Origin: an uncultured Sutterella sp.
Lineage (GTDB): Bacteria > Pseudomonadota > Gammaproteobacteria > Burkholderiales > Burkholderiaceae_F
Reading direction: 5' to 3'
Assembly: GCA_900757865.1 (NCBI GenBank)
Contig: CAAEPH010000018.1
Location: forward strand, 41,564-105,563
DNA length: 64,000 bases
Each line of letters begins with the position of its first letter. Position 1 is the stretch's first letter. Position numbers and translations under genes: made by a program. This document shows, in pieces, positions 52,178 to 60,904 of this stretch. The notes beneath the pieces were generated by a model. It saw only the letters and a program-made list of their open reading frames with translations, was not told where the DNA came from and made no database searches.

Positions 52178-52211
52178 GATGATACGGTCGCAAGCGACCA
52201 GGACCATCCTA
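52178..52211. other. Hairpin after pgk
   Basis: AGGATG...GGTCGC / GCGACC...CATCCT forms a two-part stem in the first 35 bp after the pgk stop. No T-run follows. It may protect the 3' end or act together with the terminator at 52221. Confidence 0.5.
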
Positions 52212-52220
52212 TAATTAAGA

Positions 52221-52281
52221 AAGCAGAGCAAAGCCAGCGGTGGATCATCACAATAAGACTGGCTTGGCGCTCTGCTTTTTG
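52221..52281 (+). terminator. Rho-independent terminator after pgk
   Basis: AAGCAGAGC (52221-52229) / GCTCTGCTT (52269-52277), with inner AAGCCAG/CTGGCTT pairing, is followed by TTT. It lies just before the pepT ribosome site (GGAGG, 52286-52290). Confidence 0.85.
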
Positions 52282-52298
52282 TCATTGGAGGCACGACG

Positions 52299-53555
52299 AT
52301 GGAGACAAAAGAAGCATTGTTAGAGAGATTTTTGCGCTATGTTGCTATCTCAAGCCAAAGTTCGACGGCAACGAAGACGGTACCGAGTTCAGCGGGGCAG
52401 TGGGATATGGCCAAACTGTTGGCTAACGAGCTGAAAGAGCTGGGTTTCCAGTCGGTGGATATTTCTAAATACGCTGTTGTCACAGGTTATCTGCCGTCTA
52501 ATTTGCCCGAAGGGCAGTCTGTACCCACTGTGGGTTGGGTTTGCCACATGGATACGGTTGATGCGGGTTTGTCTCCCGATATTCATCCCCAGGTGATTCG
52601 CCACTATGCTGGGGGCGACATCTGCTTGAATGCCGAGAAAGAGCTCTGGTTGCGTGTCTCTGAGCATCCTGAAATAGAACGCTATATCGGTGATGACATT
52701 GTCGTGACAGATGGTACGAGCGTTTTAGGGGCTGATAACAAATCGGCCATTGCCAATTTCATGACGGCCATGGATATGGTGAAGCGCGAAAATCGTCCTC
52801 ATGGCAAGATTTATGTCGCTTTTGTCCCCGATGAAGAAATTGGTTTGTGCGGTGCTAAAAAACTGGACTTTACTAAATTCCCCGTGGATTTTGCGTACAC
52901 GATTGATAGCTGTGAACTCGGTGAGTTGGTTTATCAGACGTTTAACGCCGGTGGTGCGACTTTGACGATCAAGGGGGTAACGGCGCACCCCATGTCTGCC
53001 AAAGGCGTGTTGGTCAATCCCACGCTGATAGCTTGCGATTTCGTCAACGGCTTGGATCGCACCGAGACCCCTGAGTGCACGGAAGGTACCGAAGGTTTTA
53101 TTTGGGTGCACAGCATTGTGTCCAGTCCTTCGGTTGCCAAGGTAGGGATCAAAATTCGAGACCATAATCTTGAGGGGTATCGGGCAAAGAAAGCCAAGAT
53201 TGCCTCTTTAGTTGACGCTCTGCAAAAAGCCAATCCCCGGGCAACCTTAACGCTTGAGATGTCAGACGTTTACGGCAACATTGCTGATGCTCTAACTGAT
53301 GAAAATCGGGCAGGATTGGATCTGCTCTTTGAGGTATACAAAGCCGTGGGCGTGACACCCAAGGTGATTGCTATGCGTGGAGGGACAGACGGCTCGTTTA
53401 TTTCGACCAAAGGTGTGCTCACACCCAACTATTTCACGGGGGCACATAATTTCCACAGTAACTGTGAATTTATGCCCATGAAGAGTTTTGAGAAGAGCCT
53501 CGAGGTAACCTTGGCTTTGGTCGATCGCATCGCTCAATTGAAAAAAGCCGCGTAA
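52299..53555 (+). CDS. pepT: Peptidase T (tripeptide aminopeptidase)
   Basis: PepT is an M20-family di-zinc aminopeptidase acting on tripeptides. The 418-residue length fits PepT. Motifs include RYVAISSQSS at the start, WVCHMDTVDAGLSP with the first zinc-binding His/Asp, VVTDGTSVLGADNKSAIA with the bridging Asp, FVPDEEIGLCGAKKLD with the catalytic Glu, and AMRGGTDGSFISTKGVLTPN near the end. GGAGG precedes ATG 52299. It has its own terminator and stands alone. Confidence 0.95.
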   Translation: METKEALLERFLRYVAISSQSSTATKTVPSSAGQWDMAKLLANELKELGFQSVDISKYAVVTGYLPSNLPEGQSVPTVGWVCHMDTVDAGLSPDIHPQVIRHYAGGDICLNAEKELWLRVSEHPEIERYIGDDIVVTDGTSVLGADNKSAIANFMTAMDMVKRENRPHGKIYVAFVPDEEIGLCGAKKLDFTKFPVDFAYTIDSCELGELVYQTFNAGGATLTIKGVTAHPMSAKGVLVNPTLIACDFVNGLDRTETPECTEGTEGFIWVHSIVSSPSVAKVGIKIRDHNLEGYRAKKAKIASLVDALQKANPRATLTLEMSDVYGNIADALTDENRAGLDLLFEVYKAVGVTPKVIAMRGGTDGSFISTKGVLTPNYFTGAHNFHSNCEFMPMKSFEKSLEVTLALVDRIAQLKKAA

Positions 53556-53579
53556 AAACGCGCTGTTGTTTTCACTCAA

Positions 53580-53627
53580 GCACATGGGCATCCAACTAAA
53601 GACGCCCATGTGCGAAAGCTTTTTTTG
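53580..53627 (+). terminator. Rho-independent terminator after pepT
   Basis: A perfect 10-bp stem GCACATGGGC (53580-53589) / GCCCATGTGC (53604-53613) is followed by GAAAGC and a 7-base T-run. Confidence 0.8.
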
Positions 53628-53668
53628 TGGATGATTTTGAGTTTTATGGGACACCGTCAAGGAGTAGC

Positions 53669-54220
53669 GTGTTGACTCGGCCAATTGTGAAACCCTTAGC
53701 TTTGCCTGGCGTGATGCTCATTACGGGGAGTAGGGCAGCTGACGAGCGCGGAGCTTTTTCAGAACTCTTTCGCGCTCCTTGGCTCGTTGATTTGGGGATA
53801 GAGCAGCCTTTTGTACAAGACAACGTGGCATATAACCATGAAGCCCACGTTTTGCGTGGCCTTCATTGGCAGGCGGCGCCTTTTGCTCAAGCCAAATGGG
53901 TACGTTGTCTCCGGGGGCGGATTCTTGATGTTGCGGCAGATGTTTGCCCCGAGAGTCCTACCTATGGCCAGTGGGTGAGCCATGAACTCTCGGGCGAAAG
54001 CGCCGAGGCACTGTTTATTCCAGAGAGGTATGCCCATGGCTACCTTACCTTGGAGCCCGAGACACTTGTTTTTTACAAGGTGAGTGAACTCTGGCATCCT
54101 GAGGCTGAACGGCATTGTCGATGGGACGATCCTACACTAGGGATTGCCTGGGGGATTCAGCACCCCATTTTGTCACCTAAAGATGCGCAAGCGCCGTGGT
54201 TAGTGACGGACGTTATCTGA
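53669..54220 (+). CDS. dTDP-4-dehydrorhamnose 3,5-epimerase-like (RmlC/RfbC)
   Basis: I choose GTG 53669 (AAGGAG upstream), giving 183 residues. TTG 53672 is equally placed, and the frame to 53627 lacks an RBS. The cupin-fold protein has RGLHWQAAPFAQAKWVRCLR, with the RmlC catalytic-base His in RGLHxQ, GRILDVAADV, and PERYAHGYLTLEPETLVFYK. In dTDP-rhamnose synthesis this enzyme works with RmlA, RmlB and RmlD, none of which is nearby, so the true sugar could differ. It runs tail-to-tail with the DedA gene, the two overlapping by 21 bp. Confidence 0.85.
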   Translation: MLTRPIVKPLALPGVMLITGSRAADERGAFSELFRAPWLVDLGIEQPFVQDNVAYNHEAHVLRGLHWQAAPFAQAKWVRCLRGRILDVAADVCPESPTYGQWVSHELSGESAEALFIPERYAHGYLTLEPETLVFYKVSELWHPEAERHCRWDDPTLGIAWGIQHPILSPKDAQAPWLVTDVI

Positions 54221-54862
54221 CTTTTTACGATTGAAGTAGCGCCAAACACTGCCAACGAGTATGGGCCCCGTCACAGCAGCTGCCATACCGAGTAACAAGA
54301 TCAGGGAAAGGTTATTTTTGATGAAGGGAATATTTCCAAATAGATAACCTGAGCCAATCAGTAAAAACGCCCATAGCGCAGCGCCTGTGGCACTGTAAAA
54401 CTCGAATCGCAAGCCATTCATGCGAGCTGCCCCTGCAATGAGTGGCGCAAACGCACGAACAATCGGAATAAAGCGGGCTAGCAAGACGGTTTTCCCGCCG
54501 TGCTTGAGATAAAAGTCGTGCGCTGTACGCAATTTGTCGGCATTGATCCATCGGATATCCCCCGAATAGATGCGCTTGCCAAGCCAACGTCCTTGTTCAT
54601 AGCCTAGCGAGTTCCCGGCAACGGCCCCCACAAAGACGGCAAGCATTAACAGCCATGGGCTGGTTGTACCAGAGGCTGCTACGGTTCCTGCGACAAACAA
54701 GAGGGAGTCGCCAGGAAGAAACGACATGACCACAAAGCCTGTTTCTAAAAAGAAAATGAGAAACATCACGAGATAAATCCAAAAGCCATAGTTATTGGCT
54801 AAGGAAACAAGGAACGCATCGGCGTTTGTAAAAAGGTTTAATAGCAGTGTGGTAATGTCCAT
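54200..54862 (-). CDS. DedA-family inner-membrane protein
   Basis: I choose ATG 54862 (MDITTLLLNLFTNADAFLVS), giving 220 residues. The frame is open to 55033 but that extension has no DedA features. The motifs are FFLETGFVVMSFLPGDSLLF, the G-containing GAVAGNSLGYEQGRWLGKRI, and ARFIPIVRAFAPLIAGAARM, which carry the conserved acidic and Arg residues of DedA/VTT-domain proteins. Some family members are implicated in undecaprenyl-phosphate or phospholipid flipping, and in membrane-potential and antibiotic tolerance. The specific role here is unknown. It is divergent from mutL. Confidence 0.9.
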   Translation of the reverse strand: MDITTLLLNLFTNADAFLVSLANNYGFWIYLVMFLIFFLETGFVVMSFLPGDSLLFVAGTVAASGTTSPWLLMLAVFVGAVAGNSLGYEQGRWLGKRIYSGDIRWINADKLRTAHDFYLKHGGKTVLLARFIPIVRAFAPLIAGAARMNGLRFEFYSATGAALWAFLLIGSGYLFGNIPFIKNNLSLILLLGMAAAVTGPILVGSVWRYFNRKKSDNVRH

Positions 54863-55047
54863 AGCGGTTAAGGTCCACAGAGGCAACAAAAAGGCACTCG
54901 GAGAGTTGGTGTGTTGATGCTCTTGAAAGAGCAACAAACGTGAACGAGTGCACAATTGATCTAGACCCTCTATGATACTGAAAATATGCCTAACAGCGTA
55001 ACCATCATTGATACGATGTTTTTCCGTCTCCATGGAAATCGAGTCCT

Positions 55048-57123
55048 ATGAAAAAATTAGATAGTCAACCCTTACCCACGCGACGCGATATTGCGGAATT
55101 ACCCAATCAACTCATTAGTCAAATTGCTGCAGGTGAAGTGATTGAGCGTCCAGCTTCCGTTGTGAAGGAGTTAGTGGAAAATGCAATGGATGCAGGAGCC
55201 GACACGATTGAGATACGACTCGATGGCGGAGGACTCAAGCGCATTGTTGTCACGGACAACGGATCTGGGATTGCTAAAGAGCAGCTGCCTCTCGCACTCA
55301 AGCGGCATGCAACGAGCAAAATACGAAACTTATTAGAGCTAGAACGAGTGATGAGCTTGGGGTTTCGTGGCGAAGCGCTCGCCTCGATTGAAGCCGTCTC
55401 TGAGCTCACCATTCGATCCAGAACACCTGAATCGACGAGTGCTTACGAGATTCATGACGGTGAGGTGACGCCCGCGGCGGGCCTCGGAGGCACCCGTGTA
55501 GAGGTGCTGGACTTGTTCTACAAAACGCCAGCTCGTCGCAAATTTATGAAAAGCGAGAATACCGAAACGGCTCATGTGCTCGAGCACCTTGAGCGTCTCG
55601 CTCTCGCGCGTCCCGACGTCGCCTTTACATTGATCGCGAATGCACGTCCTATTTTGAAACTTGATCGCGTGATGGATCCTAAGGAGAGAATCGAAGCGAT
55701 TCTGCCCAAGGAGTTTACGGGCGCAAATCGCGAGGTTTTTGCGGAATTGGGCAACATGCGATTACAAGGTTTGGTGGGCTTACCAACGGTGTCTCGTTCC
55801 CGTGCTGATGCACAGTACTTTTTTGTTAATGGTCGTTATGTGCGAGATAAAGTGCTCAGTCATGCCATTAAGAGCGCGTACCAAGATGTCATGCACGGAC
55901 AAAGCCAGCCGATTTACTGCTTGTATCTTTGGTTGGATGCCGACGCGGTTGATGTGAATGTGCACCCAAGTAAACTCGAAGTGCGTTTCCGGGAGTCCAG
56001 TCGCGTCCACCAGTTTGTCTCGAAGGCGGTCAAAGCCGCGTTGGCCCCTTCGCTGGCTAGCTCCGGTGAGGAAGACCGTGAAGAGCTCGCCAATGATCCT
56101 CACATTGTTCCCAGGACACCTTTGAGTCCAGTGATACCAACGTTGCCAGAGCGTTCTTCGTCAGAGTCATCCTCTGGGCAAGGCACGCAAGCTTACGCTG
56201 GCGGTGCACGAAGCGATTGGAGAAGCGATGCGGCGAGCCGACAAGAACGCCCAGATGTTGAAAGCGCCATGCGTTTTTATGGCGCTTCTCAAGAACAGGC
56301 CCTGCAAATCGCAAAGGGCAGGGCGCCAGATACGGCTGACTTTACCCTAACGGCTGAGGAGGCTAGCCTTACTCAACCCGATTCGCCCACGTTACCTTTA
56401 GTTGGTGGACGTTTTGTGGCCGAAGATAATCAGCCACAAGTCTTGGGGGAAAGCTCTTCTCACGAGCCCACGACGTCGGTGGAGCTGGGTTTGGGCGTTG
56501 ATTTTGAGGAGCCCTCATCAGGGCTGCCCACAGGACGTTTGGGGCGTGCGATTGCACAGATCGGGGGTATTTATATTTTGGCCGAGAGTCAAGAAGGGCT
56601 TATCGTGGTTGATATGCATGCGGCAGCCGAACGGGTCACGTATGAACGACTCAAGCGCCAAATGGATTCTCATGAAATCGCTGTACAAAATGCGCTCATA
56701 CCGCAGGTGTTGCACGTGACATCGGGCGAATTGGCTGTGTTTGAAGAGCACCGAGAGGTGTTTAACGAGTACGGTTTTGACATGAGCCCTGTGGGAGAGA
56801 AAGCGTTGATGATCAGAGCTATGCCTAGCATTTGCGCTCAAGCTCCCGTGGAGGCAATTTCAACGATGATTCATGACTTGCTCCACGATTTAGAGACGTT
56901 TGGCGAAAGCCAAGGGTTTGAGGAGCGTCGCAATAAAATTCTCGCCACCATGGCTTGTCATGGATCGGTGCGAGCGCATCGCCAACTCACCATCCCTGAG
57001 ATGGACGCATTGCTGCGAGCCATGGAGGTCACGGAGCGGGCTGATCAGTGCAATCACGGACGTCCCACGTGGTTGTTGCTGAGTTTGGATGATTTGGACA
57101 AGCTTTTCTTACGAGGGCAATGA
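55048..57123 (+). CDS. mutL: DNA mismatch repair protein MutL
   Basis: MutL couples MutS recognition to strand removal. The 691-residue protein has the GHKL ATPase motifs LISQIAAGEVIERPASVVKE, ENAMDAGADTIEIRLDGGG, TDNGSGI and GFRGEALASIEAVSEL, a long acidic/Ser linker (about residues 345-500), and a C-terminal dimer domain. Notably the C-terminal domain carries DMHA(X2)E(X4)E at 522-533, the endonuclease motif of MutL from bacteria that lack MutH, plus HGRPTW near the end. It starts after the divergent DedA gene and overlaps miaA by 4 bp. Confidence 0.97.
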   Translation: MKKLDSQPLPTRRDIAELPNQLISQIAAGEVIERPASVVKELVENAMDAGADTIEIRLDGGGLKRIVVTDNGSGIAKEQLPLALKRHATSKIRNLLELERVMSLGFRGEALASIEAVSELTIRSRTPESTSAYEIHDGEVTPAAGLGGTRVEVLDLFYKTPARRKFMKSENTETAHVLEHLERLALARPDVAFTLIANARPILKLDRVMDPKERIEAILPKEFTGANREVFAELGNMRLQGLVGLPTVSRSRADAQYFFVNGRYVRDKVLSHAIKSAYQDVMHGQSQPIYCLYLWLDADAVDVNVHPSKLEVRFRESSRVHQFVSKAVKAALAPSLASSGEEDREELANDPHIVPRTPLSPVIPTLPERSSSESSSGQGTQAYAGGARSDWRSDAASRQERPDVESAMRFYGASQEQALQIAKGRAPDTADFTLTAEEASLTQPDSPTLPLVGGRFVAEDNQPQVLGESSSHEPTTSVELGLGVDFEEPSSGLPTGRLGRAIAQIGGIYILAESQEGLIVVDMHAAAERVTYERLKRQMDSHEIAVQNALIPQVLHVTSGELAVFEEHREVFNEYGFDMSPVGEKALMIRAMPSICAQAPVEAISTMIHDLLHDLETFGESQGFEERRNKILATMACHGSVRAHRQLTIPEMDALLRAMEVTERADQCNHGRPTWLLLSLDDLDKLFLRGQ

Positions 57124-58076
57124 TGACATCTCAAGCCTTCGTGATCCTTGGGCCAACCGCGTCAGGTAAGTCGGCCATTGCTCTTCAGTTAGCCGAGCAA
57201 CTCCCCATTGAGATTATTTCGATGGACTCAGCGCTTGTGTATCGAGAGATGGATATTGGCACAGCCAAACCCACACGAGAAGAGCGTTCGGTTTGCCCAC
57301 ACCATTTAATCGATGTTAGAGAGATTAGTGATCCTTATAGTGCGGCCGATTTTGTGCAAGACGCCTTAGCTCTGGTGGAGCGTATCCGTGCGCGAGGGCG
57401 CTTGCCGGTGATTGTAGGGGGAACTATGCTCTACTATCAGGCATTAGCGCATGGGTTGCACGACATGCCTTCGAGCGATCCGCTGGTTCGGGAACGTGTT
57501 TTAGCGCTCGCTCAAGAGCACGGTTGGCCTTGGGTTCATGAGCAGCTCGCTCAAGTGGATCCACAGACAGCTCAACGGCTGCAACCCAATGACGCTCAAC
57601 GGATATCGCGAGCTCTCGAGGTGTATTGGCAAACGGGAGAAACGATCTCGGCGTTTCATGCCCGCCAAATCGCTCAGCCGATTTTCCCCTATACGGTATT
57701 GGGGCTCCTTCCAGAAAATCGTGCTGCATTGCATAAACGCATTGAAGATCGCTTTCTTGCGATGCTCGAACAAGGATTTGTGGCTGAGGTTGAGCATTTG
57801 ATGTCACGACCGGATTTCGATCGTGATAGCCCAGCGATGCGCGCTGTCGGGTATCGACAAGCGATTTCGTACATTTTGGGCGAAGTGGATTACGCTACGT
57901 TTGTGCAAATGGGTATCGTAGCCACGCGACAATTGGCGAAACGTCAAATAACCTGGATGAGAGGAATGAAAGACGTGACGCTACTTGATCCGATGAAACC
58001 TGGCGCGTTTGAGGCGTGTTTAAACATCGCGCGAATGTTGTTGAAAGATCTCCCAACGGATCCTTCTCTTGGGTAA
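57120..58076 (+). CDS. miaA: tRNA dimethylallyltransferase MiaA
   Basis: MiaA adds a dimethylallyl group to A37 of tRNAs reading UNN codons. The 318-residue protein begins with the P-loop FVILGPTASGKSAIALQLAE. It has SMDSALVYREMDIGTAKPTR, LPVIVGGTMLYYQALAHGL, and the C-terminal RQLAKRQITWMRG. It overlaps mutL (ATGA), the classical mutL-miaA pair. hfq, which often follows miaA, is absent and purM is convergent instead. Confidence 0.97.
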   Translation: MMTSQAFVILGPTASGKSAIALQLAEQLPIEIISMDSALVYREMDIGTAKPTREERSVCPHHLIDVREISDPYSAADFVQDALALVERIRARGRLPVIVGGTMLYYQALAHGLHDMPSSDPLVRERVLALAQEHGWPWVHEQLAQVDPQTAQRLQPNDAQRISRALEVYWQTGETISAFHARQIAQPIFPYTVLGLLPENRAALHKRIEDRFLAMLEQGFVAEVEHLMSRPDFDRDSPAMRAVGYRQAISYILGEVDYATFVQMGIVATRQLAKRQITWMRGMKDVTLLDPMKPGAFEACLNIARMLLKDLPTDPSLG

Positions 58077-58113
58077 CTCGGTTAACGGCGAGCAGGCGCT
58101 CAAGACTGAAATC

Positions 58114-58150
58114 GACAAAAAAGCAGCGCGAGGATTTCGCGCTGCGTCGA
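58114..58150 (-). terminator. Terminator of purM
   Basis: On the minus strand the 9-bp stem GCAGCGCGA / TCGCGCTGC (58137-58145 and 58123-58131) is followed by TTTTTTG (58116-58122). It lies between convergent miaA and purM. Confidence 0.88.
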
Positions 58151-58176
58151 ATTAAAGGCGAGATTTTTCGTTAATC

Positions 58177-59205
58177 TTAGCGAACAATGCAACCCGGTTG
58201 TCCGGCTGGGCGCGACTCAATACGTCCAATCGTATAAACGGTCTCGCCTTGAGCCACGAAAGCTGCTTTGGCCTTTTCGGCATCCTCGGCACTGACGATA
58301 ATTGCCATGCCGATGCCGTTGTTAAAGACGCGGTACATTTCGTGGGAATCAATTTGTCCCTTTTCTTGCAACCAGTCAAAAATGGCTGGACGTTTCCAGC
58401 TATGTCCATCGATGACGGCCATGACGTTGTCGGGGAGGACACGGGGAATGTTTTCTAGCAAACCACCACCAGTGATATGAGCCATCCCTTTGATGGTGAC
58501 GGACTTCATGACTTCGAGAACCTGCTTCACATAAATACGCGTGGGTTCCATCGCGCGATCTGCAAGGGTTGCGCCATCAAAAGGCATATTCCAGTCGGCA
58601 CCAGAGACTTCGACAACTTTACGAATCAGAGAAAAGCCATTGGAGTGTGGACCGCTAGAGGCTAAGCCCAGGACGATATCGCCTTCTTTGATGCTACTGC
58701 CGTCAATGATGTTGTACTTTTCTACCAATCCTACGGCAAACCCAGCCAAGTCGTATTCACCAGCGGGGTACATGCCTGGCATTTCGGCGGTTTCCCCACC
58801 AATGAGAGCGCAGCCAGCGAGTTCACAGCCTTTGGCAATACCACCGACGACGCGAGCTGCGGTGTCGACATCGAGTTTGCCACAACCAAAGTAGTCAAGG
58901 AAAAACACACTACGGGCACCCTGAACCAAAATGTCGTTGACGCTCATGGCGACCAGATCTTGTCCAACCGTATCGTGCCGGTTGAGCTCAAAAGCCAACA
59001 TTAACTTGGTGCCTACGCCATCGGTTCCTGTGACCAGAACGGGGTTTTTATAGTCTTTGCTAATTTCAAAGAGCGCCCCAAAGCCACCAATGGATCCTAA
59101 AACGCCAGGAATCATTGTGCGTTTGGCCATGGGTTTAATGCGTTCAACGAGTTCGTCACCAGCGTCGATATCAACACCAGCAGCAGCATAAGAGAGTTGG
59201 CTCAT
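58177..59205 (-). CDS. purM: Phosphoribosylformylglycinamidine cyclo-ligase
   Basis: PurM closes the imidazole ring to AIR in purine synthesis. I choose ATG 59205 (MSQLSYAAAGVDIDAGDELV), giving 342 residues. The frame is open to 59301 but lacks family features. Motifs are GGFGALFEI, LVTGTDGVGTKLMLAFELNR, VNDILVQGARSVFFLDYFG, CALIGGETAEMPGMYPAGEY and ITGGGLLENIPRVLP. It is divergent from hda, a very common arrangement in betaproteobacteria and gammaproteobacteria. Confidence 0.97.
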   Translation of the reverse strand: MSQLSYAAAGVDIDAGDELVERIKPMAKRTMIPGVLGSIGGFGALFEISKDYKNPVLVTGTDGVGTKLMLAFELNRHDTVGQDLVAMSVNDILVQGARSVFFLDYFGCGKLDVDTAARVVGGIAKGCELAGCALIGGETAEMPGMYPAGEYDLAGFAVGLVEKYNIIDGSSIKEGDIVLGLASSGPHSNGFSLIRKVVEVSGADWNMPFDGATLADRAMEPTRIYVKQVLEVMKSVTIKGMAHITGGGLLENIPRVLPDNVMAVIDGHSWKRPAIFDWLQEKGQIDSHEMYRVFNNGIGMAIIVSAEDAEKAKAAFVAQGETVYTIGRIESRPAGQPGCIVR

Positions 59206-59499
59206 GAGTAAGATCTCGCAAGAAAAAAAACGAGCGTCTTCACGGGGCAGAGACCCCCAGTAAGGGGTCATCCCCACATGATGAAGAGGCCGTGAGGACA
59301 TAGAAAAGTTGTGGGAGAGTATAAGCGATGTTCTATGATTGTTCTTCTAAAAACTGCTATAACCTGTCGGTATATCTAGAGAAATGCGTGCAAACGTTAA
59401 CGTGAATTAACTTTTTTCCGACTAAAGCATAGGACTTGGGTTAAACTTTAAAATTCCGAGCGTGTGAGCCCCATGAGCTCTGAGATGGCTAAGTGAGAG
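59206..59499. promoter_or_regulatory. purM-hda divergent region
   Basis: No gene is supported in these 294 bp. A possible -10 TATACT for purM lies on the minus strand at 59312-59317 with a weak -35. A/T-rich tracts around 59395-59450 may hold the hda promoter. I did not recognise a PurR-like palindrome. Confidence 0.35.
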
Positions 59500-60180
59500 A
59501 TGTTGAACGAGTTTGATCAATACCTATTAGATTTTCATGATCAAGAACGTCCAAGTTTGGACAATTTCGTCGTTGGTCATAATGCTGAAGCGGTCCGTCT
59601 CCTTCGAGAAATTAAGGCGGGTCGGGGTCCGATGTTTGTGTACCTTTATGGTCCCAAAGGGGCAGGCATTACTCACCTACTCAAAAGCCTCGTTCCAGAG
59701 CAGACTTTGCGTGTTCCTCTCTTTCAAGAGCAACAGTGTTTGTACGTTGTTGATGATGTTGACGAACTCGATCCAGGCTGGGCATTGCAGTTGCTCGCTT
59801 TGCAAAATGCAGTGAGAAATGCCCCGGGTTCACATTTGGTATGCGGAGGAAAGGCACCTGCTCATCAGTTAGAGCAGTTGCCTGAAGTGGTTCGTAGTCG
59901 TCTCGGTTGGGGGGTGAGTTATGCTATCTCGCCACTGTCTGAGACCGCGCGATTTGAAGAGCTTTCCCGGCAAGCCAAAAACCGAGGTTTTGAGCTTACG
60001 ACGGAAATGCAACATTGGATGTCGGTGAGCTTGCCCCGTGATATGCGAACCCTCACTCGTGTGTTAGAAGAGGTTGATCGGTTAGCGCTGGTCAAGCAGC
60101 GTCGTGTGACGTTGCCCCTTTTGCGGGAAGCTGTTTCGCTCTTGGAAGAGCAAAGTAAAGCGCAGGGTTTAGAGAAGTAG
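59500..60180 (+). CDS. hda: DnaA inactivator Hda
   Basis: Hda, bound to the sliding clamp, stimulates ATP hydrolysis by DnaA and so prevents over-initiation. The 226-residue AAA+ protein has an N-terminal clamp-binding-like segment (LNEFDQYLLDF), a Walker-A-like loop GPKGAGITHLL (51-61) in which the usual lysine is Ile57, a Walker-B-like LYVVDDVDELDPGW, and the arginine-finger/sensor region SRLGWGVSYAISPLS. Degenerate Walker A loops are known in Hda proteins. It precedes a HAD phosphatase, as in many betaproteobacteria. Confidence 0.9.
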   Translation: MLNEFDQYLLDFHDQERPSLDNFVVGHNAEAVRLLREIKAGRGPMFVYLYGPKGAGITHLLKSLVPEQTLRVPLFQEQQCLYVVDDVDELDPGWALQLLALQNAVRNAPGSHLVCGGKAPAHQLEQLPEVVRSRLGWGVSYAISPLSETARFEELSRQAKNRGFELTTEMQHWMSVSLPRDMRTLTRVLEEVDRLALVKQRRVTLPLLREAVSLLEEQSKAQGLEK

Positions 60181-60202
60181 CTTTGAACGGCAGAATAGAC
60201 AG

Positions 60203-60904
60203 ATGATGAAATACGCGATTTTCGATCTAGACCATACTCTATTGCCCATTGACAGTGGGGATGCGTGGACACGATTTATTATTGAAGCGACAGGTGCTGA
60301 GCAAAAAGCAACCTTGCTTGAGCAAGCCGAGGCGATTAATCAGGGCTATCGTGCAGGGGCATTTGACCCTGAGGCCGCTGTGGCATTTCAGATGTCGCTG
60401 TTGACGAGAACCGATCGAGCTCGGCTGTTGCAATTGCGTGAACAGTTTTTAACCTCAGTGGTCTGGCCGGCGATTACCCCGGCTGCGCTCAATTTGGTGG
60501 CCGATCGTCGCAATGCAGGTTTCACATTGATTATGGCATCGGGCACCCATCAATTTGTTACTGCCCCAATCGCTCAGCGTTTTGGTATCTCCATTTTGCT
60601 CGCCGCTAAGCCGGAGCAAGACGCGCAAGGGCTGTTTACTGGTCGTCTCGTAGGAAGCCACTCCTACCGTGAAGGAAAGCTCACGCTGTTAAAGAGCTTT
60701 TTGTGCGAGCAGCCTCACGCCGTGCCTTATCTGCTCGAGGCTTATAGTGACTCCATCAATGACTTGCCCTTGCTTGAGTTTGTCGAGGCTCAAGGTGGAC
60801 GAGCAGTGGCTGTGAACGCCGATAAACGCCTGGCAAATCTTGCTATTGAGCGCGGTTGGGAACGGTTAGAACTTTATGAAAAGGAACACATTTCACCATG
60901 CTAA
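60203..60904 (+). CDS. HAD-superfamily (subfamily IB) phosphatase
   Basis: The 233-residue protein resembles phosphoserine phosphatase-type HAD IB enzymes. HAD motif I is FDLDHTLLPID with the nucleophile Asp, motif II TLIMASGTHQF, motif III YREGKLTLLK, and motif IV YSDSINDLPLL. In betaproteobacteria such proteins next to hda and pcnB may act as histidinol-phosphate or phosphoserine phosphatases. The substrate cannot be fixed here. Its stop overlaps the pcnB start by 7 bp, so coupling is likely. Confidence 0.88.
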   Translation: MMKYAIFDLDHTLLPIDSGDAWTRFIIEATGAEQKATLLEQAEAINQGYRAGAFDPEAAVAFQMSLLTRTDRARLLQLREQFLTSVVWPAITPAALNLVADRRNAGFTLIMASGTHQFVTAPIAQRFGISILLAAKPEQDAQGLFTGRLVGSHSYREGKLTLLKSFLCEQPHAVPYLLEAYSDSINDLPLLEFVEAQGGRAVAVNADKRLANLAIERGWERLELYEKEHISPC

